From Tetrastigma voinierianum (lineage: Eukaryota; Streptophyta; Magnoliopsida; Vitales; Vitaceae): a DNA stretch of 64,000 nucleotides. The DNA lies in the NCBI GenBank assembly GCA_016808115.1, contig JAEQBH010004550.1:417710-481709 (forward strand), read 5' to 3'. Positions 55,770 to 64,000 of the stretch are shown here, one piece after another (position 1 is the first letter of the stretch; the number at the start of each line of letters is the position of its first letter). The translations under genes were made by a program, and so were the position numbers. The notes beneath the pieces are model-generated. The model did no database searches, was not told the origin of the DNA, and saw nothing but the letters and a program-made list of their open reading frames with translations.

Positions 55770-56950
55770 TACTTCATAGGAGTCTTGTACCAATGAGAGA
55801 CTCATCAGTTTCTGGCCAAAGGCCTTTTATTCACATTAAAGCCTCTTTTTCACCGTGCATAGGTCCCTGTACCTTGCATACGTGGGATCTCTTTGCTTTG
55901 TTCATATCAAGAAGAGGGATGTTAACCTTCACTTGCTTAGTACATCTAAAATTCCCCCGCTTTGGTTAACCTGAATTTTTCCTTTTCGCTGCCTGGAAAG
56001 AGGGCATGACAGGCCACCTCTTCCCGCCGGTTGTTCTTCCTCCCGTGGCTCCAATTCACCTGGGGGAGCTTTCTGGCTGGCTCTGGACTACCTGTCCCTA
56101 CCACTTCTCAAAGTTACTACTACTTTAGCTTCATCAATTCTGCATCGGGATCACCTGCAGCCTATCTCACATTCCCTAGGTTTGTCGTGGTTCGGGAAGG
56201 GAATTTCCCTTTTCTCAGACCCCGATGTTGCTGACAACCCGAAATGGAACTTTTAAAAGTACAGTTTACATTTTAGTTGAGATCCTCGTAATGCATACCG
56301 GTCATTTTCTGCGAGTGAGCTCTCTACTCAGTTTCAACTTTTGATGTATCTGAACATTCAACACCTGCCCATAAAGGTACCTACTACCTTGCTTAAATTC
56401 GTAATTGTCGCCTCAACAGAGAAGAAGGTGATAGGTCGCCCACAGGCCGAGGTGGAGCTTGAACCGTTGCCGTGCTCCTCGGGGGAGCATATGCAGTGGC
56501 TTCTGGCCATGGATAAATCTGATGATTCAATCGGGGTTATAAGTGTTACCATATGAGCATTTATAGGTGGCTTATTTTGACCTAAGACATGGGCATGTTC
56601 TTGCATTAAGTCCCCATCACAACTAATGGACAAAGGTTCTCAGATGGCTACCACCACAATTAAAACAAAGCCGGGTGAGATGTGTACCGGTCCACTGCTG
56701 CACTTCAGGCGATTTCTATTTCAAGCCCTCCAACCTTCGAGTCAGCGGTCAATTTTTCTTCACTCCGTGTTCTCGAAAGTACAAATGCCTCCCCTTGACA
56801 GGCTGAAGGCCTCATTTTTTGTAGCCTCTCTTGGATTCTGCTTCATCCCATGCCTGAGGTTTCTAGCTTCACATAGTTCAAAAAAGTCCATGGCTTCATC
56901 TCGGTGCTTGCTCAAGTCCTCCCACACATGGTTGATCTGCTCTGGCCAAG
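55770..56950 (-). pseudogene. gag: Athila-type gag, middle to C-terminal part (element A)
   Basis: Minus strand from 56925: TGTGTGGGAGGACTTGAGCA text corresponding to an MCGGDFLS-like segment, RDEAMDFFELCEA, MKQNPREATKNEAFSLS, then CDGDLMQEHAHVLGQNKPPI (56620-56560, a knuckle-like block), EKGKFPSRTTTNLGNVR near 56195, and KQVKVNIPLLDM near 55920 ahead of protease. These are ordered Athila gag landmarks. The N-terminal third is absent. Confidence 0.78.
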
Positions 56951-56954
56951 TAGG

Positions 56955-58247
56955 TGTTCCAGAATCAACAAAATTTATAACCTGATTCTACTACCACTAG
57001 CAAAGCTATCAAGTAAGATAGTGGCTCTGTGGCCTAACATGGTGATGGGGTTTTCGCAGAGAGAGTTGATAGCATTGAAATGGTATTTTCTCGTTGTATT
57101 TTAAGGTCAGGAAATAGTGTGTGTGAATGGTTGAAAATCGAAATAATTAAACAAAGAGTTCAGAATTCTTGAAGCCTCACACCGCTATGGCTCTAAAGAA
57201 CTACATGTCGTCTTTCGCGCCGGAGCATGACATATAGTCATTTCCCGAACGGATCATTTAGCTTTAAAACCCAAACCTAAGAGTTTTCCTGAAAGATGGC
57301 ACGATTTAGTATAAATGTCCCCACAAAGGAAACCATCTCAAACCCACCCTACAATAACTAATAGGAGACAACTAATCCCGGCATCAGCACTTGGGGTGAA
57401 AGTATCCATCAACCTAAAAAGCTTGCCAAATACACATTGCAGAAGATGCCTTACAGATTTTAACCTAAGGTGAGAAACAGGAGCATAAATACCCTTGGAA
57501 ATGCCTACATGAAGAGCATGAGAACATGCAGCTAAACCCAAAATCAGCACCTAGTGGCCTTCCCTTCAAGGATTCAGGTTTAGCCAAGCATCCCTTGATT
57601 TGTCATCATCAAGGGGTGTTTGGCTACCAAGAAAGTGCAAGAAAGTGAAGGGAGAAGAAGAGAAAATCACCAACAACAGAGGGAGGAAGCTTCGTGCCAA
57701 CCCAATTGATTGATTGAGTGAAAGTTGATTTGATTACAAGCAGACTGAGCTTATATAGGCACTCAGTATAAGGAAATTACAAAAGTGTGCTAATGAACCA
57801 AAATTACATGAGGGGCAACTGAGAGGCAACCACCAAAAAGGTGGGTCAAATAACAGCAATACGGTGAGCAATGTTAGCAGTCATAAATTCGAGAATTAAA
57901 TTTTCAGTAAGTTGCGAATTTCGCAACCCGCTGAATTGTAGGTCATGAACTTTCGCAACCTTGTAAAATTTCCAATCGAGCTCCTCTTCAGTATTTTGCT
58001 CCAAATTTCCTCCCGGTTTGATTATCATGATCTTCAAATTCACTCAGTTCATCGGCTTGAATCGACCAGAGGAATTATGGAGGTATTTAACCCGCAAAAC
58101 TATTAAAAACATAGCTACAAATGCTATTAGTTACAATGATGGGACCCTTCAATGCATCAATTAGTTATTAAAGCCCATTAGTACACAAAAGCGCATAAAA
58201 CCTCGCTATAACAAGGTTTTGAAATTTCACTATTTGGGTACTAATCA
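56955..58247 (-). repeat. Athila-type LTR (3' LTR of element B)
   Basis: In element orientation it starts TGATTAGTACCC at 58247 directly after CGATTGAGGGGAG (58260-58248, polypurine tract) and ends GATTCTGGAACA at 56955; 1293 bases. A TATA box is at plus-strand 57751-57760. It aligns with the element A LTR. Confidence 0.87.
57911..57960 (-). promoter_or_regulatory. GTTGCGAA/TTCGCAAC palindrome in the LTR of element B
   Basis: 57911-57927 is a perfect palindrome with 8-base arms GTTGCGAA and TTCGCAAC around one base. A half copy lies at 57951-57960. They are about 150 bases upstream of the TATA box in element orientation. Confidence 0.8.
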
Positions 58248-58260
58248 CTCCCCTCAATCG

Positions 58261-59409
58261 AGACATTGCTAGTCCCTTAGCAATGATAAAAAGAAGGAAG
58301 ACCATGCAGGATATATTTTTGCAAAAATGGACCGTTAGTTCAAAAAGTGATGCCTGACCTTTAGTATGAAAGCTTGGGACATAGTATAAAACCAGCTTGG
58401 GAGAACAAATGCCATACAGGAGCAAGTTTCAGGCAAAGAATTAACCCAAGGAAATCACCAATTTCCACCAAAATCTCGTTTTTAGTGATCGGGCGAAAAT
58501 TAATAAGCCGCTAAGCTACCCCCCAACCAACCATCGCTAATGCCTTAGACTCGTTGACCAACCTCAAATAGATCTGGCCCACACTTATTTCATACGGCCA
58601 GGTCAGAGGTGAATGTTGAAACCTGACTTCACCCAAATCCATAATGTGGATCACCTGGCTAACTCCCCAACCAACTAAGGTTTAGGCATCAAATTAAAAG
58701 GATCTTTCGACCACAAACTTGGCTGTGTTTCAGCACCCTGCGACTTTAAATGATTTCAGAATCCAAGACCTACAACTCGCTAAATTCCACCCATTCACCT
58801 ATGTGAAGCGAGGGACTAAGTTTGCACTCTTAAACCGCTGGTTTTTACAGACTGGGTTTTAAAGGTTACCAGAGACCCCTGACCGTGCTCGTTTCTCATG
58901 GCAAATGGCGGCTTTACTTATCTCTTTCCTTTCTTTTTCTTTTGTCTTTCTTTCGAAGACACATCGCTCCTTCTTAAGGGACTCTAATCTATTATGGGTC
59001 GTTAATGAAGCTAAGGCCGATTTTGTAAAGCAAAAGGAGTAGGCAGCTTCTCAGCCTATTGATGAAAACTAATGTGAACTATGTGTGTGGCTAGAGAATG
59101 GTGGAAGATAGGGGTAGTCTGTGGTCTTCAACCGATCAAAAAACTCAATCAGCATGGAACCATTCCTAAAGATTTGGTATCATACGTTGCTTCAACTTTT
59201 CAATTTACAGAAAGGAAAACCATCACACAGTTAAAAATGAGATGCAAAGTGCAGGGAAAATAGATTTGTATTATATATCAAGGTGAATTTACAAAATTTT
59301 CAACTTTTGCAAAAAGAAGTAAACAACAAGCCTCTTCATAAACAAAAATGGGCTTTGATGGGCATGTGGTATAAGTAAAACTAAAATCAAAAGTATGAAC
59401 ATCACTTCC
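58261..59409 (-). other. 3' non-coding region of element B
   Basis: It corresponds to 43074-44429 of element A; both share text such as ccaccca-tccacac and caagccgaggatctcgacc-like phrases. No coding frame is supported. Confidence 0.6.
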
Positions 59410-61244
59410 AATACTAACTGTCCCGACAACGGAACAAGAAAGTTAGTGGAGGAAGTGGTACCTCCTCAATCGATGGCTGGAGAAGGATCATCCTCGCCTC
59501 GGGGCAGCCGAGGTGTCGCCGGTGAAGTTGCCGATACCGCAGCTGCCAACACATCCAAGGAAGCTGTAGGGGCCGATGGTGGAGGAGCTGATCCTCACGG
59601 AGGATAAATGAGGCCCAAGGTGGGATGCGAGAGTCGCCAGGAGGCCTAAGTGGCTATGTAGCCGCATGAGGCCGGGCCCGGATCCGTCTGGCGGCAGCCC
59701 CGCTGGTCATCCTCTCCTACGTGTGACTGGGAAGCCGTAAATGAAGCCGTGAAGTGGCCGAGAATGTGCGACCGTTCTCCATGAGAGCCAGAAACCCGCG
59801 CAGAGGGTAATGCATCATGGCGCAGGCGGAGGTGTCAAATTTCAACCTATATCCGACCGAGCAAAGGCGCATGGGGTTCGAAGGCTCGAGGGGCAGGTAG
59901 GCACTGGAGCCCGAGAGGTACCGATGCCGGAGTCAAGAGACTCGGAGGGGGGTACTTGTGAAGCCAGCGCCGAGGCTCCCGGTGCTCGCCTATAGGGACA
60001 GTCCCCTCGTGGACTATCATCAGTCGGCTCATCCTCGTCTGATCCCGGAGGGAGAAAATGGAAGGCACGAGGCCTAGCCCGCCACCTATCGATAGTAAGG
60101 GTGGCCTCACAGCCGCGGCGACACTCCAATCGAGGCCCGGCAACCCGATGTGCTCAAGCACCTGACATAATAGTCGAGGAAATAAAAGAGGCAAGGACTC
60201 GGCGGGCAGATCTGCATGCAGGATCCGGCCCTCGAAATGAAATAAGTGGATTCAAGATAATCGCCCCTGGTCTGCCGAAACCCGCATCCCTCCGAAATGC
60301 GAGATATCGCTCCAAGATAGCCTTCCTCCGAACGAGCAGTGCTGAAGTGGAAACATATTAGACTCAAAATGTGGTCTATCAAAGCATACGCCGCGAGGTG
60401 CCACCGAATAATATCGACCCACCCGCACACCCATGTAGAAGCCTGACCATCTCCTCGGGTCGAGAGCAAGACTGCCTAATCACCGCTGGCGAGGACCACC
60501 GCGCATGGAGAGCAACCAGGATGCCTGGAGGCCCGGCGCATCTCGGGCCGGTCGTCGAGAAAAATGAAGAGCAATGGGCCGTCCCACGCCTGCATGTCAT
60601 CGTGATGATGTAACTCAATGACGACCCAAGGATAATAGAACTGACGCGGCACCATGAACGGCTCCAGATGGTATCGCCGCAAAAGGAGCATGGAGTCTCG
60701 GCTCCCGGGTCCGCAGCTAAGAAATGCCTGGGAGATCAGAAGAACCTCTCCATGGAAATCTCCCGCAGCCCCACACCTGGGGACGGGCCGCAAGGGAAGC
60801 AGGGCCGCCCGACGATGGACGCCTGGAGATAGTTCACCCTAATACCCCGACAAGGTGGAGAGGGTAATACCGGACTCAAGTGATGACTCGGCCCCCAAGT
60901 CCCGCCCTCTCTACGCAGGGTTCTTCTCGGGCCGCTTCGATGCGAAGGAGCGGGTGGAGTGAGCCCAACCCGGGTATGATATCTCCTCTAGGCAGGGGCC
61001 ACAGAGGAGGAACCCTTAGCATCACCAAAGAGGCTCAGACGTGTCGGGTAGGGAAGCAAAGAAGAATGGGAGGGGCGCAGCAGCATGCTGACACGGCGGC
61101 CAAGCGACTAGGTGAGGGGGAGGCTACAGAGGGGGCGACTGGGCTGCGCAGCCTGGGCCCCGAGCCGGGAGGTCCCGTGTGGGGAGGAAGGGGGCCCTGG
61201 CGCACCCGTGGCCTGAAAGAATGAGCTCCTCTTGTCTTCGCCAT
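59410..61244 (-). pseudogene. Post-integrase (env-like) ORF of element B
   Basis: Opens at the minus-strand ATG at 61244 with MAKTRGAHSFRPRVRQGPLP, a proline-rich basic N-terminus. Later blocks are LLRRYHLEPFMVPRQFYYPW (about 60720-60660), FPLQHCSFGGRL, ISRISEGCGF and MPLLFPRLLCQVLEHIGLPG (60194-60135), then RARPRAFHFLPPGSDEDE. Element A shares the LLCQVLEHIG core. The product has no established role; proteins of this type are annotated in plants as putative transposon proteins. Frame changes between blocks show decay. Confidence 0.8.
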
Positions 61245-61333
61245 TATCGGGCCTGAGGGAGAGCAAACTTGAGAGGAGAAGGGTTTTTCATAAACTAGAA
61301 GGATGAAGTGTGAATTGAAAATGAAAGGAACAA

Positions 61334-61588
61334 GGGTTTATAAAGGGGAGGAGGGGTAGGTGGGAAGACATGAAGAATTAATGGCTTTTAATGACCATTA
61401 ATTGAATGGCTCAAAAGATTATAAAATTTAATCGGGCAGAGCGTGAAACTGAGGGTTGCGTGAAAACGAAGAGTTACAGGAGGAGAAGATGAATCAGAAC
61501 CAAAGCTGCGACCGCGTGATCCTCGCACCCCGCACCTCGTGAAATTTTGCAACCTGCGAAAATTCGCATGTTGCGAAAATTTTCACAA
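61334..61588 (-). promoter_or_regulatory. Internal palindromes and TATA-like box upstream of the element B ORF
   Basis: TGCGAAAATTCGCA (61555-61568, perfect 6-base arms) and TTGCGAAAATTTTCACAA (61571-61588, 9-base arms with one mismatch) lie upstream of CCTTTATAAACC (61346-61335) and of the ORF ATG at 61244. The core word TTGCGAA is that of the element B LTR, not of element A. Confidence 0.65.
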
Positions 61589-62130
61589 CTTAAGAAATTC
61601 TCGTGCAAATGCTCCCGACTGAACACCGCAACAACACAAAGGACCAAAAAATTATGAGAAGTTGCTTGAAAATAAGAAAATTTACAAAATTTGGAAATTA
61701 AAGGATAGTAATGAAAATCCTAATTTAAAAATTGAAATAAAATAAAACAAAACTATTAAATTTTTGGGAGTGGTTTCCAAGTTCCCAGACGAACCACCCC
61801 CGTTATGTCGTTAAGAGGTTTCATGGGGGGGTCAAGGAAGAGAAGCTCTATGCTTATTAGTGAGTGCCAGCTTGAGCTCAACTTTCCGCCTCGTTGTTAA
61901 GCATTATGCTCTCCTGGTGGTGCTGGTGGCATAAGACAGTGAGTGGTGATCGATGCAATCGATCCTTCATCAACCGCTTCGCTCTATATTAATTTTCCTT
62001 GCAAAGCCTGTGAACACCTGTGTTTTCCTTCACCTGTGCCACTTAGGCAGACTTCTTCTGACTTCTTCTCTTATCCTCAACTGGCTTATCCTTGTTACTC
62101 AAGTGAAAAATGTTGAGCTCCAAAGTCATG

Positions 62131-62925
62131 TCACTTGGCTGCACTTACTAACCCCATTCCTGCTAGCTTGATTATAGCATTAGTTGTGGCCAAAAATGGC
62201 CTCCCAAGTATGATGGGCACTTGGTGAGTGTTGTCTGCCATTGGCTCTATATCAAGAACCATAAAATCCACCAGATAGTAGAATTTATCTACCTTTATCA
62301 AGACATCCTCAACTATCCCCTTTGGTATTTTCACCGACGATCCGCCATGATAGTGGTGATGTCGGGTAGCTTCAAATTTCTCCCAAACCTAACTCGCCAG
62401 GCACCGAGTATGGCAAATAGGTTGACACTAGCTCCCAAACTAAAGAAGGCATTGTCTATGTGTCCCTCCAATGCCGACTGAAACAGGGTCCCCGATCTTT
62501 GTATTTAACCAAGGTTCTGCATTGGATGATGGAGCTGACCTGCTCTGTTAGGAAGGCTTTCTTGTCAATGCCCAGTCCCTTTTTCACTGTGCACAGGTCC
62601 TTTAGAAATTTTGCATAGGTTGGAACCTGTTTGATCATGTCAAGCAGTAGGATGTTCACCTTGACCTGCCTTAGCACTTCCAAGATGCCTTCTTGCTAGA
62701 AGCCTTCTTTTTGCCTCTAAGTGCTTGAGGAAACGGGGGAGGCATGCTTTCTTTCATCGAATCCTCTTTATTGAATATATGTTCAGTTCCTTCCTTCTGC
62801 TCTCCGGTTTTCGCGCAAGTCTGGGGCATCTGGCCACTAATTTCTTACCACTCCTTAAAGTGATAATGGCTTCTGGACTTCATCCATTTTCTGCAAGTGT
62901 GCCCACTGCATAGCTTACCATGCAC
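62131..62925 (-). pseudogene. Athila-type gag end and protease (element B)
   Basis: Minus strand from 62860: SGQMPQTCAKTG, PPPFPQALRGKKKAS, MEVLRQVKVNILLLDMIKQV, PTYAKFLKDLCTVKKGLGID, KKAFLTEQVSSIIQC, then SLGASVNLFAILGA where relatives have DLGAS so the catalytic Asp is Ser, then KIPKGIVEDVLIKVDKFYYL and VPIILGRPFLATTNAIIK. The frame is almost continuous in two long pieces, better preserved than in element A. Confidence 0.9.
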
Positions 62926-62938
62926 TCTTGATTAGTGC

Positions 62939-63805
62939 CCAAAAAGTGCTATCTATTTTACTAGGTTTTGAGCGCTTTTTGTGTACTAATGTTATAATTA
63001 ACCCAATTGACATTTTCGTCCCTTTGCACTTCGATCGTATTCGGGGTCAAGCTTTTAGTTTTTGCAGAATTGGAAGCCAAATCAGTCAGTGGTCAATCCA
63101 ATCATAACAAAGCCCAAGTTGATTTCCATCAATTTCATATGGTTTTCTATCAATTTCAAAGAAGCCAGAATGAAGAATATCAAAGCAAGAAGAAGGAATA
63201 AAGCCGAAATAGTAGAGCGCAGGAGCAATGGAATGAAGGTTGAAGCAAAATTTCGCTACGCTGGAATTTTTGCTATATAGCGAATTTTCGCTATATAGCG
63301 AAATTTTCGCTATCATAGCGAAAATTTTGTTTGAATAAATTTCGCTTCACATTTTGTGTATAAACGACCCCGTTTTGGTTAATTTCATTTCTACCCTTAT
63401 AATAGCTTTTATTTTGGTTTGTTTTTGTAATTTCCTTGCTCGAAAGCACTATATAAGCTCGCCAAGTTCCCGTGAAGATCGCCACTTCTCAGACAAATTT
63501 GGGAGAAGTTTTCATCTCTCCCGCTTTTCATTTTCTGCTTCACTTTCCCTCATTTTCTTTTCTATTTTCTGGGCAGCCAAACACCCTCCGAGGATGACAA
63601 CTCGGAGGATGGTTGGCTAAAACCCTTCCCTCCTTGAAGTGGAAGGCTGCTGGGTGCAGGATCTAGGCTACTGAGGGTCCCCTATTCTTCACGCAGGTAT
63701 CCACTGCGGTCACTGTGTTCCCTTTCTAACTATAGGTTTTTATCCCTTCGAATCTCCTTGAATGGCTATTATTTGGTAAGCTTTTAGGGTTCAGTGGATG
63801 CTTAT
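62939..63805 (+). repeat. Athila-type LTR, plus strand, truncated
   Basis: It starts tgattagtgccc and follows the element A LTR in reverse orientation: the palindrome cluster (63251-63327), tataaacgacccc, TATA box ctatataagc near 63449, gatgacaact and tggtaagcttttaggg. It is cut at 63806 by another LTR before its own end. Confidence 0.85.
63251..63327 (+). promoter_or_regulatory. Palindrome cluster in the plus-strand Athila LTR
   Basis: TTCGCTATATAGCGAA is perfect at 63287-63302. 63301-63327 is a perfect palindrome with 13-base arms (AAATTTTCGCTAT and complement) around one base. Diverged copies lie at 63251-63286. The TATA box is about 120 bases downstream. Confidence 0.85.
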
Positions 63806-64000
63806 TGTAACGCCCCGTCTCAGGAGAGTGTACAGTATATGTAACTGTAGGGGCGTATAAGAGCACTAAGTGTCACATTGTAATATCTTGGAGATGAAAT
63901 TAGGAAATGATAAATTAGTGAACCCGGAATGTGGTAATAAAAGAAGGGCAAAGTTGTAAATTCAAAAGGATATGAAAAGTATTAAACAAGTAGAGATGGG
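63806..64000 (+). repeat. Start of another gypsy-type LTR, runs off the window
   Basis: tgtaacgccccgtctc is the typical beginning of Tekay/Del-type LTRs (compare tgtaatacccc at 36210). It directly interrupts the Athila LTR. The sequence after it differs from the LTR at 36210, so it is another family or copy. Confidence 0.65.

Larger units (their letters stand above)
41710..56950 (-). mobile_element. Athila-type gypsy element A, split by a copia element
   Basis: On the minus strand from high to low coordinates it reads: middle and end of gag (56950-55780), protease (55760-55380), RT and RNase H (54900-53430), integrase (53420-52270), then a copia insertion (52258-46403), then AT-rich sequence with a palindrome (46402-46228), the post-integrase ORF (46135-44430), a non-coding region and the 3' LTR (43073-41710). 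The order is that of one element. The 5' LTR proper, PBS and gag N-terminus are missing: the LTR at 56955-58247 joins directly to mid-gag. Confidence 0.85.
58248..62925 (-). mobile_element. Athila-type element B, interior with most of pol deleted
   Basis: Minus strand from 62925: gag end and protease (62925-62130), then without RT or integrase a palindrome block (61600-61545), the post-integrase ORF (61244-59410), the 3' non-coding region and polypurine tract (58260-58248). The missing RT-integrase segment would be about 3 kb; it is a deletion between about 61600 and 62100. Confidence 0.82.

Noticed and set aside
1..64000. tRNA, rRNA, organellar DNA insert, pararetrovirus or telomere repeat
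   Set aside because: I looked for tRNA-like clover motifs, long GC-stable blocks, movement-protein or coat motifs and TTTAGGG runs and saw none. The tRNA-like words are retrotransposon primer binding sites.

Overview
The window looks like gene-poor heterochromatin of a flowering plant, probably a eudicot. It is AT-rich overall. Nearly every protein signature I can read belongs to plant Ty1/copia, Ty3/gypsy (Tekay/Del-type chromovirus and Athila-type) or LINE retrotransposons, and almost all frames are broken. From memory the Athila-type gag and post-integrase ORF resemble copies annotated in grapevine, but I cannot verify this. The only host-gene signal I trust is the last exon of a class III peroxidase at 23257-23702. 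I found no tRNA, rRNA, CRISPR array or organellar block.

Layout. 1-1275: end of a copia pol with LTR remnants. 1276-11158: AT-rich DNA with a duplicated non-coding module (2285-3480 and 8818-9250), a gypsy-type LTR with four ~193-bp tandem units (about 4750-7110), a LINE RNase H piece cut by a gypsy LTR fragment (9660-10440), and another LINE edge. 11159-18318: a complete LTR pair (LTRs 11159-12477 and 16875-18318) around an internal region with gag traces but no recognisable pol, a palindrome-rich GC leader and a 39-bp minisatellite; its target site duplication survives as acggg/atggg. 18319-27403: LINE RNase H, copia LTRs, a ~45-bp tandem array, the peroxidase exon and a minus-strand copia gag. 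27649-about 32800: minus-strand Athila-type element (called D below). 33328-36209: gypsy LTR with three ~190-bp units.

36210-64000 is a nested cluster. A plus-strand Tekay-type element (LTR 36210-38747, gag, protease, RT, start of RNase H) is cut at about 41700 by a minus-strand Athila-type element (A: 41710-46402 plus 52259-56950). Element A is split by a copia element (46403-52258) whose 3' end with LTR is inverted against its own 5' LTR. Next come a second Athila LTR and internal region (B: 56955-62925), a plus-strand Athila LTR (62939-63805), and a gypsy LTR that starts at 63806 and runs off the window.

The most interesting pattern is shared by the three Athila-type elements. Each carries its own short palindrome family in two places: in the LTR upstream of a TATA box, and internally just upstream of the post-integrase (env-like) ORF. 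The motifs are TTCGCTATATAGCGAA in A, GTTGCGAA/TTCGCAAC in B and TTCGCC/GGCGAA in D. They differ between elements but match within each element. In A and B a TATA-like box follows the internal copy and precedes the ORF start. This suggests an internal promoter that duplicates the LTR control region and is kept homogeneous with it.
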